From NCBI GenBank assembly GCA_934277655.1, contig CAKQVC010000048.1, forward strand, positions 1 to 10,126: a stretch of DNA of 10,126 nucleotides. The letters run 5' to 3'. Shown piece after piece: positions 1 to 6,196 of this stretch. Source of the DNA: an uncultured Clostridia bacterium (GTDB lineage: Bacteria; Bacillota; Clostridia; Peptostreptococcales; Anaerovoracaceae). The notes beneath the pieces are model-generated. The model had not been told where the DNA came from. It ran no database searches and saw only the letters and a list, made by a program, of their open reading frames with translations. Numbering within the stretch: position 1 is the first letter of the stretch; each line of letters begins with the position of its first letter. The position numbers were made by a program, and so were the translations under genes.

Positions 1-1
1 C

Positions 2-24
2 CATTCCTTACGGAATGACTTTTT
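2..24. terminator. Hairpin next to the tRNA-Ala 3' end, probable terminator
   Basis: CATTCC (2-7) pairs perfectly with GGAATG (12-17) around a TTAC loop. On the plus strand the stem is followed two bases later by TTTTT (20-24), so it could end a transcript entering from the left. On the minus strand it lies about 12 bases past the tRNA CCA and is preceded by an A-rich stretch, which fits a bidirectional terminator for the tRNA. Its T-tract in that direction would fall outside the window. The stem is short, so confidence is moderate. Confidence 0.45.
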
Positions 25-28
25 GTTT

Positions 29-73
29 TGGTGGAGATAAGCGGGATCGAACCGCTGACCTCATGACTGCCAG
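29..73 (-). pseudogene. 3' part of tRNA-Ala(GGC), 5' half absent; probable attachment-site remnant
   Basis: Read on the minus strand, this stretch holds the anticodon loop CTGGCAG (complement of 67-73, anticodon GGC at 69-71). It continues with the 3' anticodon strand TCATG, the variable loop AGGTC and a perfect T arm (CCGCT / TTCGATC loop / AGCGG, 40-56). It ends with the 3' acceptor strand TATCTCC, discriminator A and an encoded CCA (29-31). The 5' anticodon strand (expected CATGA), the D arm and the 5' acceptor strand (expected GGAGATA) are not present beyond position 73. The piece therefore cannot fold into a tRNA. Tyrosine and serine integrases commonly recombine within tRNA 3' halves and leave such a fragment at one end of an island. 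An alternative is an internal deletion between two CTGG repeats in the D loop and the anticodon loop. Confidence 0.7.
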
Positions 74-246
74 CTGCTATCGGTTCGTGATATTGAGCGT
101 TTTTGTGTCTAATCCGTCCGTTTATTCAGCGAAAAGTACGGGATTTCGTAGGGCTTTGTCCACTGTGTCCACACGCTTCCGCACACACTTGGGTCACAAA
201 CTGGGTCAAGCCGTAAAACAAACTCAAAAATGTACAATGACAAGAT
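74..246. other. Non-coding stretch with short direct repeats beside the tRNA fragment
   Basis: No credible gene is seen here. A reading frame across 15-269 on the plus strand only reads through the tRNA remnant. The stretch contains TGGGTCA twice (within ACTTGGGTCAC and AACTGGGTCAA, about 190-210) and GTCCAC twice (about 159-173). Repeats of this kind near a tRNA attachment scar could be integrase arm-type sites, but this is inference. No clear terminator for the regulator gene ending at 247 is visible. Confidence 0.35.
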
Positions 247-1017
247 TCACATTTGACGCATTGCAATAGCGGCTACTGAAAGCAAATCATCTACTAGCTG
301 ATTTACCGGATGCTCAAAAATACTCTTCGTTTGCCCAGAAAGGCTGATGGATGCAATTATTTCATTTTGTGAGTTCAGCACCGGAACCGCAAGGCAAGTG
401 CGACCCAACAATTCTTCTTCTGAATCAAGTGCGTAGCCTCTGGAACGTATGGTCGCGCATTCAGCAAGTAGTGTGCTCCAATCTGTAATGGTATTGTCTG
501 TCAGTTTGACCAATGGGTGCTTGCGGTATTTTTCAATAAGGGTTTCTGGATAATAAGCTAACATACACTTTCCAGTTGCGGAAGCATGGGAAAGTAGAAT
601 CGTACCAATTGAAGATTCGTTTCGCAGCATCATAGGGCAGCAGTTTTTTTTGTAAACAATTGCCTGCTGCGCACATAGATCGGAAGAATAGTCTGGAAGC
701 ACTAGATATGTTGTTAAACCATATTTTTCTGCGAGCGCGTCAAGAGCCGCAGAGAGAAGATTAACCAACGGCATGTTGCTTTTTACCAAGTTGCCAAGCG
801 CATAAAAACGCATACCGAGCCAATACTTCAATGTTTCGGGATTTTGATATACATAGCCACGCTCTTTCAAAGTTAGCAATTGACGATGAACGGAACTGTT
901 TGACATACCAGTTGCCACGCTGATTTCTCTGATACTAGCTTCTTGTTTTACGGAAAATAAGTATTCTATTACATCAATCGCATGGTCTACCGCAACAATA
1001 ATATTAGCGTCTGCCAT
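247..1017 (-). CDS. IclR-family transcriptional regulator
   Basis: A 256-residue protein of normal length for the IclR family: an N-terminal winged helix-turn-helix domain and a C-terminal GAF-like effector domain. The DNA-binding domain spans about residues 5-75, with the HTH around 28-49 (SIREISVATGMSNSSVHRQL). The effector domain shows the family pattern LSHASATGKCMLAYYPE near 142-158, matching the usual HATALGKALLA, and RSRGYALDSEEELLGRTCLA at 191-210 followed by VPV, the ligand-binding stretch. The ATG at 1017 is supported by GGAGG seven bases upstream. The gene lies downstream of, and in the same direction as, the aldehyde dehydrogenase, and has its own promoter in the 102-bp gap. As the only regulator in the window, it is the obvious candidate to bind the paired operators at 2618-2644 and 2788-2814, and so to control both the dehydrogenase and the transporter operon. 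Its effector ligand and its sign (repressor or activator) are not visible. Operator positions downstream of the -10 boxes favour repression. Confidence 0.92.
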   Translation of the reverse strand: MADANIIVAVDHAIDVIEYLFSVKQEASIREISVATGMSNSSVHRQLLTLKERGYVYQNPETLKYWLGMRFYALGNLVKSNMPLVNLLSAALDALAEKYGLTTYLVLPDYSSDLCAQQAIVYKKNCCPMMLRNESSIGTILLSHASATGKCMLAYYPETLIEKYRKHPLVKLTDNTITDWSTLLAECATIRSRGYALDSEEELLGRTCLAVPVLNSQNEIIASISLSGQTKSIFEHPVNQLVDDLLSVAAIAMRQM

Positions 1018-1052
1018 GATTTCCCTCCAACATATAAATTCTGACTACCCTA

Positions 1053-1081
1053 ATTTTATCACGCGATGGTTGTGAAGTCAA
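1053..1081 (-). promoter_or_regulatory. Promoter of the IclR-family regulator gene
   Basis: Read on the minus strand: -35 TTGACT (complement of 1076-1081), a 17-bp spacer, and -10 TAAAAT (complement of 1053-1058), about 35 bases upstream of the regulator ATG. This is a near-consensus housekeeping promoter. The spacer is flanked by TCAC...GTGA, a weak inverted repeat. No copy of the GGAA/TTCC operator seen at 2618 and 2788 is present, so autoregulation through that motif is not supported. Confidence 0.75.
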
Positions 1082-1119
1082 AGCTGATTTGCTCGAAACC
1101 TTCGTCCGGAGCTGCCTTA

Positions 1120-2565
1120 TCATTCAACCGGGGAAATAATATTTTTCAAAACAATGGTTTTAAGATGCGAGCATTCTTCCAGAGAAGTCAGTGTGCCCTC
1201 TGTGCCAAGACCGCTATGTTTGTAACCACCAAACGGCATTTCGTTGGATCGGAAGAGACCGGTTCCATTGATCACAGCGGTTCCAGCCTGCATCGCATAG
1301 GCCACGGTCATTGCAGAAGTGGCATTTTTAGAAAAAACGCAGCTATTGAGACCATATACAGACTGGTTTGCAATGCGAATGGCTTCTTGCACTGTGTCAA
1401 AACCAATAATCGGAATGACCGGTCCAAAGATTTCATCATCCTTTGCAACATCTGCTGTTGCAGGAACGTTGGCTACCACGGTAATTTCGTAGAACGTTCC
1501 GCTGCGATGTCCACCCATCAAAATTTCACCGCCTTGTTCAACAATGCGCTGTACCTGAGACTCTATCTTCTTGGCAGCATCCTCGTTGATGACAGGACCA
1601 ACCTGAACGGAAGAATCCATAGGATCACCGCACCGAATCTTCTTTAAAGCGGTAAGAAGTTTTTCAGTGAAAGCATCACGTACGCTGTTTTGAATCAGGA
1701 AGCGCTTGCTGGCACAGCAAACCTGACCGGAGAACAGCATTCGACCCTCGACAGCTTCGGAGACTGCCAAATCCAAATCTGCATCCTCCAGGACAATGAA
1801 AGCATCGTTTCCACCGAGTTCCAGCAGGCAAGGCTTGAGTGTTTTGGCGGCAAGCGCCATGCTGCTCATGCCAACAGGAGTGCTGCCAGTGAAGCTATAC
1901 AGGTCGATACCAGGGTGGTTGGCAAGCATGGGACCGATTTGGCTGCCTGAACCGGTGACGCACTGCAGAACACCATCCGGAAAACCAGCTTCCTTTGAGA
2001 GTGCTGTGAGTTTTAAAAGACCTAGGGGATTGTCCATCGAGGGCTTGACAATAACAGCGTTGCCCATAATGAGAGCTGGACCAACCTTCAAACCAAAAAG
2101 ATCAAAGGGGAAGTTGAATGGAATAATTGCAGCTTCAACGCCGCGCGGCTCTCGAACCGTAAACTGAATCGTGGTTTCGTTTCCGGGAGCGGTCCCGGTA
2201 GGAATCACGTCCCCGTTGAGATGCTTGGCAGCTTCAGCGGGTGACTGCAGCTTATAGATAAGCCCACCAACCTCATTACGAGACTGTGTAATCGGTTTCG
2301 CAGATTCCAGACAAAGCAACTGCGCAAGCTCTTCAGTGTGCTCTGCAATGAGTTCGCAATAGCGATCAATAACAGTTTTTCGCTGCCACATTGGCATTGC
2401 GGCCCAGTGACGCTGACCTTCCCGTGCACAGGAAACGGCAAAATCTACGTCAGCCTGATCAGCAGCTGGAACTGTGTCGAGCTGAGCGCCTGTTGCTGGG
2501 TTATAAACGGGCAGGACTTTTCCGGAGAACGCTTTTTTGAAAGCTCCATTTAGAAACATATCCAT
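1120..2565 (-). CDS. NAD(P)-dependent aldehyde dehydrogenase (succinate-semialdehyde/lactaldehyde dehydrogenase type)
   Basis: A 481-residue cytosolic enzyme of full length for the ALDH superfamily, which oxidises an aldehyde to the carboxylic acid with NAD(P)+. Visible landmarks are PFNFPFDLFGLKVGPALIMG from 149 (oxyanion Asn151), the cofactor-site Lys174 in VIVKPS, FTGSTPVG at 225-232, the general base Glu249 in LELGGND, the catalytic Cys283 in GQVCC, and EIFGPV at 378-383. PFNFP rather than PWNFP, with the overall pattern, places it near the succinate-semialdehyde, lactaldehyde and glycolaldehyde dehydrogenases. The exact substrate and NAD/NADP preference cannot be read off. The ATG at 2565 has AAAGGTG about eight bases upstream. 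A second in-frame ATG lies two codons later. The gene is transcribed divergently from the transporter operon from its own strong promoter with an operator just downstream, so it is probably induced with that operon. No terminator is visible before the regulator gene 102 bp further on, so the two may be partly co-transcribed. Confidence 0.9.
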   Translation of the reverse strand: MDMFLNGAFKKAFSGKVLPVYNPATGAQLDTVPAADQADVDFAVSCAREGQRHWAAMPMWQRKTVIDRYCELIAEHTEELAQLLCLESAKPITQSRNEVGGLIYKLQSPAEAAKHLNGDVIPTGTAPGNETTIQFTVREPRGVEAAIIPFNFPFDLFGLKVGPALIMGNAVIVKPSMDNPLGLLKLTALSKEAGFPDGVLQCVTGSGSQIGPMLANHPGIDLYSFTGSTPVGMSSMALAAKTLKPCLLELGGNDAFIVLEDADLDLAVSEAVEGRMLFSGQVCCASKRFLIQNSVRDAFTEKLLTALKKIRCGDPMDSSVQVGPVINEDAAKKIESQVQRIVEQGGEILMGGHRSGTFYEITVVANVPATADVAKDDEIFGPVIPIIGFDTVQEAIRIANQSVYGLNSCVFSKNATSAMTVAYAMQAGTAVINGTGLFRSNEMPFGGYKHSGLGTEGTLTSLEECSHLKTIVLKNIISPVE

Positions 2566-2617
2566 GGCAAAAACACCTTTCGTTCATAATATATAGTATT
2601 TAAAATTACGCACAATA

Positions 2618-2644
2618 CGGAAACATATTCCGCCACAAGGAATC
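2618..2644. promoter_or_regulatory. Composite IclR-type operator, site 1 (dehydrogenase side)
   Basis: CGGAAACATATTCCG (2618-2632) has perfect 5-bp arms. It overlaps ATTCCGCCACAAGGAAT (2627-2643), an outward inverted repeat, giving three alternating half-sites GGAA-N5-TTCC-N7-GGAAT. The spacing equals that of the E. coli IclR consensus TGGAAATNATTTCCA. It begins 7 bp past the -10 box of the minus-strand promoter and covers the first transcribed bases, which suits repression. The same three-part pattern recurs at 2788-2814. Confidence 0.7.
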
Positions 2645-2651
2645 TGAGACA

Positions 2652-2680
2652 AGTATACTGAATTGTATTGTTGTTGTCAA
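2652..2680 (-). promoter_or_regulatory. Promoter of the aldehyde dehydrogenase gene
   Basis: Minus strand: -35 TTGACA (complement of 2675-2680), a 17-bp spacer, and -10 TATACT (complement of 2652-2657). Transcription should start near 2645, leaving an 80-base leader before the ATG. The stretch upstream of the -35 box (2681-2751) is very AT-rich, which may act as an UP element for both divergent promoters. Confidence 0.85.
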
Positions 2681-2751
2681 GAAAATAAATTCAAGCAGAA
2701 TTACTAAAAAAATGACAAATTATTTAGACAATCTTAACCCTATGTATCTTC

Positions 2752-2780
2752 TTGACAAAATAAATACAGACGTGTATGCT
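2752..2780 (+). promoter_or_regulatory. Promoter of the transporter/catabolic operon
   Basis: -35 TTGACA (2752-2757), a 17-bp spacer, and -10 TATGCT (2775-2780). The predicted start near 2787 abuts the second operator, and the leader to the ATG at 2842 is about 55 bases. This is the only strong promoter seen for the plus-strand genes. Confidence 0.85.
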
Positions 2781-2787
2781 TAAAACG

Positions 2788-2814
2788 TGGAATGCAATTC
2801 CGCACTAAGGAATC
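2788..2814. promoter_or_regulatory. Composite IclR-type operator, site 2 (transporter side)
   Basis: TGGAATGCAATTCCG (2788-2802) carries GGAAT-N3-ATTCC arms and overlaps ATTCCGCACTAAGGAAT (2797-2813). The architecture GGAA-N5-TTCC-N7-GGAAT and the core ATTCCGCNNNAAGGAATC match site 1. It starts 7 bp after the -10 box, the same distance as at site 1, and covers the transcription start. The two sites are exactly 170 bp apart, about 16 helical turns, so a DNA loop between them is possible. Confidence 0.72.
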
Positions 2815-2841
2815 AAAAATAACAACAACGGAGGAAAGACA

Positions 2842-4050
2842 ATGAAAAAAATTGCATGCTTACTTTGCTTGGCGATGCTGCTCAGCCTGTTTACAGCGTG
2901 TGCTGCAAATGACAAGCAGCCAGACAACACGGACAAAACAAGTACGACAACGGAGACTGCTGCGACCGATGGCGAAATTTTAAAGTTTGCGCTTGTGGGC
3001 CCTTTAACCGGAGCAGGTGCACAGTACGGCTTAGCTTATCAAATGGCATGCGAATACCTTGTCGAAAAAACAAACGCCAATGGCGGTATCAATGGGGCGA
3101 TGGTAGAACTTGAAGTCTACGATGATAAGCAGGATCCTACAGAAACGTTGAATATTGCGAATTTGCTGGTCGAAGATAAAGACTTGCTTGGCGTTGTTGG
3201 AAGCCAGACTTCCGGCTGTTCCATGGCGGCTGCGCCTGTCTATGAAGAAGCTGGGATTCCGATGATTTCTCCGAATGGCTCCCATAAGGATCTTCCGCTG
3301 ATGGGCGATTATATTTTCTCGATGACGCTGCCTGTAACGTATGAGCCGCTGCGTATTGTTGATGAATATGTACAGTATCTTGGTTACAACAAGATTGGTA
3401 TGCTGTATTCCAACGATGACTGGGGACTGAGTCAGTATGATGCGACGGTTCAGCGCTGTGATGAACTTGGCGCGACATTAACCGTAGCAGAAACATATAT
3501 TTCTGGAACAACAAAAGACTTTACCCCGATGCTTTCGAAAATCATGCAGTCCAATCCGGAATGCATCTATCTGTGCTGCCAGTACTCGGATGCAATTCTT
3601 GCGGTACAGCAGCTGGATACCCTTGGCAACACCATTCCGATCGTCAGCTGCAGTACGATTATGAAGCAGGAGTTCCTGGATGCAGTAGGCGATCTGGCAA
3701 ATGGAATCTATTTGGAAAACGCATTCAATTTGAAATCTGAAAACCCTGAGTATCTGGAATTGGCGGAATACTGCCGTGAGAAGAATGGTACAGAACCTGA
3801 TGTCTATGTTACGCAGGCTTACGATTCATTGAAGGTTATGCTGGAAGCAGTTGAAAAGTTTGGACCGGACCGTGCTGCAATTAAGGACTACATCTATACG
3901 CTGAAGGATTGGCAGGGCGTTTCCGGTACAATTACGATGAGCGATGTCGGCACGCCGATGCGCGACATTTATATCGTGAAAGTTGAAGATGGAAAATTTG
4001 TGCAAGTGGACGGTGTAATTCTGAAATCCACTGGTGTTGTGTACGAATAA
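2842..4050 (+). CDS. Liv-type ABC transporter substrate-binding lipoprotein
   Basis: A 402-residue extracellular receptor of the type 1 periplasmic-binding-protein fold (LivK/HAAT group). It begins with a lipoprotein signal peptide: KK, a hydrophobic stretch at 4-18 and a lipobox FTAC ending at Cys20, so it should be lipid-anchored on the outer face of the membrane. A Thr/Asp-rich linker (about 23-44) leads to the binding domain. That domain opens with LVGPLTGAGAQYG (51-63), then NANGGINGAMVELEVYDDKQ (78-97), and further on GVVGSQTSGCSMAAAPVYEE, the typical pattern of this family. The ATG at 2842 has GGAGG seven bases upstream. It is the first gene of the operon, which usually gives the receptor the highest expression. 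The family binds branched-chain amino acids but also urea, short amides and aromatic acids. The ligand here is unknown, and the hydrolase gene directly downstream argues for a specialised substrate. Confidence 0.92.
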   Translation: MKKIACLLCLAMLLSLFTACAANDKQPDNTDKTSTTTETAATDGEILKFALVGPLTGAGAQYGLAYQMACEYLVEKTNANGGINGAMVELEVYDDKQDPTETLNIANLLVEDKDLLGVVGSQTSGCSMAAAPVYEEAGIPMISPNGSHKDLPLMGDYIFSMTLPVTYEPLRIVDEYVQYLGYNKIGMLYSNDDWGLSQYDATVQRCDELGATLTVAETYISGTTKDFTPMLSKIMQSNPECIYLCCQYSDAILAVQQLDTLGNTIPIVSCSTIMKQEFLDAVGDLANGIYLENAFNLKSENPEYLELAEYCREKNGTEPDVYVTQAYDSLKVMLEAVEKFGPDRAAIKDYIYTLKDWQGVSGTITMSDVGTPMRDIYIVKVEDGKFVQVDGVILKSTGVVYE

Positions 4051-4097
4051 ATCAGAATAATCCGAGAAGTTACGTTGCATTTGACAAGGAGATCGTT

Positions 4098-5246
4098 ATG
4101 AAAATTGATTTGAACGAAATACCGCTGATTGATAATCATTGTCACCCATTTCCCGCATCCAGAAATCCATCCTATTTTGAGAGACTTGTTACGCTGAGTC
4201 TGCTGCCTCAGAAAACTGAAAGCGTTCGGTCTACTATTGTATTTCAGATATTCTGCAACGCTCTGCGTGGTTATTTTGGACTCGACATGAACACGCCAAC
4301 GGAAGAATTGATCGCATATCGTGAAAAGCGAGTAGCAGAAGACCGCATTCAGTATTTCAAAGATATGTTTACGGATGCGAACCTGATTGGTTTTCTTGTG
4401 GATTTTGGTTTCCCTGTAAATCATGCCAATGCATTGCGCCCGGAAGAAATTTCAGCCAGCAAAGAGGACATGAAAGATTACATAGTCAAGTCCTTGGATC
4501 GAATCGAATGGGTTGCAAATGACATTCTGGAGCAGAAAGAACTGCTTGATTTTGACGAATTTGCCAGAAGGTATGAGGCAAATGTGCGCGCAATGATAAA
4601 AGAGAAGGATCTTATTGCGCTCAAGTCAATCATTGCATATACAACAGGGCTTGAAGTCAAGGTTCTGCCGGAAAAAGAAGTCCGTGAGGGTTATTATCGG
4701 TATTTGTGCGATCGGACAAGCAGAGCAGATGAAAAAATTATCCGCGACTATTGCTTCTGCAAAGCCTGTGAAATCTGCCAGGAGCTTGATATCCCGATGC
4801 AGGTACACACGGCGTTCGGTGACAGTCCACTTTGTGATTTAGGCAAGTGCAATCCGCTCAATATGTATGAAGTCATCAATGCCTATAAAGACACAAAACT
4901 CATTTTGATTCATGCGGGCTATCCGTTCTGCGAAGAGCTCGGATTCCTGATGAACCATTACGAAAATGTTTATGGCGATGTTTCCTCAATGGTTCCGTAT
5001 GCCGGATATGCCGGAGAAACGAAAATCAAAGAGCTGCTGGAACTGGCACCGACAACAAAGTTGATGTATGGCACGGACGGCGGACTGGTTCCGGACGGAA
5101 TCTGGTGGGGCGCAAAGATGTTCCGCAGCTACTTCTCCAATATTTTGCAAGAGCTCATGGACAAAAACTACATTTCTGCAACATTTGCCAGAGAAATGGC
5201 TGAAAACATCATGTATAAAAACGTACGGAGAATTTATAAGTTCTAA
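4098..5246 (+). CDS. FluG-like amidohydrolase (amidohydrolase 2 family, metal-dependent)
   Basis: A 382-residue TIM-barrel metallohydrolase. Metal-ligand candidates are His14 and His16 (LIDNHCHPF), His237 (PMQVHTAFGD), His272 (LILIHAGYPF) and Asp327 (MYGTDGG). Lys176 lies in ALKSIIAYTTGL. The segments QVHTAFGD, NPL (252-254), HAGYPF and GTDGG...WWGAK follow the pattern of the amidohydrolase domain of FluG and its plant and bacterial relatives, as I remember them. No glutamine-synthetase-like domain is attached, so this is the stand-alone hydrolase form. It has no signal peptide and is probably cytosolic. The ATG at 4098 has AAGGAG six bases upstream, and the gene follows the binding protein by 47 bp. 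A hydrolase encoded between the receptor and the permeases of an importer probably acts on the imported compound, perhaps an amide or other C-N bond. The wider family also includes lactonases and decarboxylases, so the reaction is unproven. Confidence 0.82.
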   Translation: MKIDLNEIPLIDNHCHPFPASRNPSYFERLVTLSLLPQKTESVRSTIVFQIFCNALRGYFGLDMNTPTEELIAYREKRVAEDRIQYFKDMFTDANLIGFLVDFGFPVNHANALRPEEISASKEDMKDYIVKSLDRIEWVANDILEQKELLDFDEFARRYEANVRAMIKEKDLIALKSIIAYTTGLEVKVLPEKEVREGYYRYLCDRTSRADEKIIRDYCFCKACEICQELDIPMQVHTAFGDSPLCDLGKCNPLNMYEVINAYKDTKLILIHAGYPFCEELGFLMNHYENVYGDVSSMVPYAGYAGETKIKELLELAPTTKLMYGTDGGLVPDGIWWGAKMFRSYFSNILQELMDKNYISATFAREMAENIMYKNVRRIYKF

Positions 5247-5252
5247 CAATTT

Positions 5253-5285
5253 GGCGGCGCAGAGGCAGGATGTCCCTGCGCCGCC
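5253..5285 (+). other. Strong intercistronic hairpin between amidohydrolase and livH
   Basis: GGCGGCGCAG (5253-5262) pairs perfectly with CTGCGCCGCC (5276-5285) across a 13-base loop, starting seven bases after the amidohydrolase stop. Only TGTTTAAAA follows, so the T-tract is too weak for a full terminator. It may cause partial termination or protect the upstream mRNA from 3' decay, raising receptor and hydrolase levels over the permeases. The livH Shine-Dalgarno follows about nine bases later. Confidence 0.7.
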
Positions 5286-5306
5286 TGTTTAAAAGGGGTG
5301 AAAACT

Positions 5307-6185
5307 ATGTTCCTGCAGCAAGTTATCAATGGCATTGCCATCGGAAGTACATACGCGCTGGTTGCCATTGGGTATTCGCTTGTTTTTGGCGTATTAAAGA
5401 TCATCAACTTCGCAAATGGCTCGTTATATATGGCTGGCGCGTATATTACGCTTCTGTTTTATGGTGCGCTGAAGCGCAATATTATTATCAGTATTGTTGC
5501 CAGTTTACTGCTTGTGGGCATTATGGCATACTCCGTTGACGTGATTGGTCTACGGAAACTAAGAAAAGATAACGCACCGAAGATGTCTGGACTTATTACA
5601 ACGTTGGGCATTGCAACTGTCATTGACAACGTGATTCAGATTTTCATCGGAACGGAGACAAAGGCATTTCCAAACTTCTTGAATTTTGGAAAACTTAAGG
5701 TTGGAAGATTAGTTATCAATTCAACACAGGTTTTGATTTTTGCGATTTGCGTAGTTATCATGCTTGCATTTTCACTGTTGGTTTATAAAACAAAATTTGG
5801 TAAAGCAATGCAGGCGGTATCTCAAAATATTGTAGCAGCAAAGCTGATGGGCATTGATACGAAATTTGTCATTTCTGCGACATTTATTATGAGCGGTGTC
5901 TTGGCTTCTCTTGCGGGTTCGTTAGTTGGCACATACTACGGTGCAATTGATACAACGCTTGGTGCAAGCGTTGGCATGAAAACTTTTTCTGCGGCAGTGC
6001 TTGGCGGTGTGGGCTCGTTGCCCGGTGCAATGATCGGAGGTTTGATTGTTGGTCTGGCGGAAGCCCTTGGTGCCTCTTATATCAGCTCCGGTTATCGTGA
6101 TGCTATTGCGTTTGTGATACTGATTATGGTATTGCTGATTAAGCCAACAGGTATTCTTGGAAAAACAACAATTGAGAAAATGTAG
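5307..6185 (+). CDS. livH: Branched-chain amino acid-type ABC transporter permease, LivH family
   Basis: A 292-residue, strongly hydrophobic integral membrane protein, normal for LivH, with about eight membrane-spanning segments. The N-terminal stretch (about 7-20) reads NGIAIGSTYALVAI, followed by GYSLVFGVLKIINFANGSLY, the family signature where FAHG is more usual and FANG is seen here. A cytoplasmic coupling-loop segment KLMGIDTKF lies before the later helices, and AAVLGGVGSLPGAMIGG lies near the C-terminus. With LivM it forms the transmembrane channel. The ATG at 5307 is preferred because AAGGGGTG lies six bases before it. The in-frame GTG at 5298 would be part of that ribosome binding site. 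The gene ends 11 bp before livM. The name reflects family membership and does not mean that branched-chain amino acids are the substrate. Confidence 0.9.
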   Translation: MFLQQVINGIAIGSTYALVAIGYSLVFGVLKIINFANGSLYMAGAYITLLFYGALKRNIIISIVASLLLVGIMAYSVDVIGLRKLRKDNAPKMSGLITTLGIATVIDNVIQIFIGTETKAFPNFLNFGKLKVGRLVINSTQVLIFAICVVIMLAFSLLVYKTKFGKAMQAVSQNIVAAKLMGIDTKFVISATFIMSGVLASLAGSLVGTYYGAIDTTLGASVGMKTFSAAVLGGVGSLPGAMIGGLIVGLAEALGASYISSGYRDAIAFVILIMVLLIKPTGILGKTTIEKM

Positions 6186-6196
6186 GGGGCATTGCG

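Noticed and set aside
2..17. ATTCC-N4-GGAAT resemblance of the left-edge hairpin to the operator half-sites
   Set aside because: The spacing is 4, not 7, and it lies beside the tRNA with no promoter nearby. A terminator stem explains it better.
15..269. An 84-residue reading frame on the plus strand with DKRDRTADL near its start
   Set aside because: It reads through the antisense of the tRNA-Ala fragment. This peptide pattern is a well-known false prediction over tRNA genes.
1059..1075. TCAC-N9-GTGA inverted repeat in the regulator promoter spacer as an autoregulatory operator
   Set aside because: The arms are only 4 bp and unrelated to the GGAA/TTCC sites, so chance is sufficient.
1066..1647. 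A 193-residue plus-strand frame
   Set aside because: It is antisense to the aldehyde dehydrogenase, whose catalytic motifs lie on the other strand, and it has no ribosome binding site or recognisable domain.
5298..5306. GTG start for livH three codons upstream
   Set aside because: The GTG is part of the AAGGGGTG ribosome binding site that serves the ATG at 5307.
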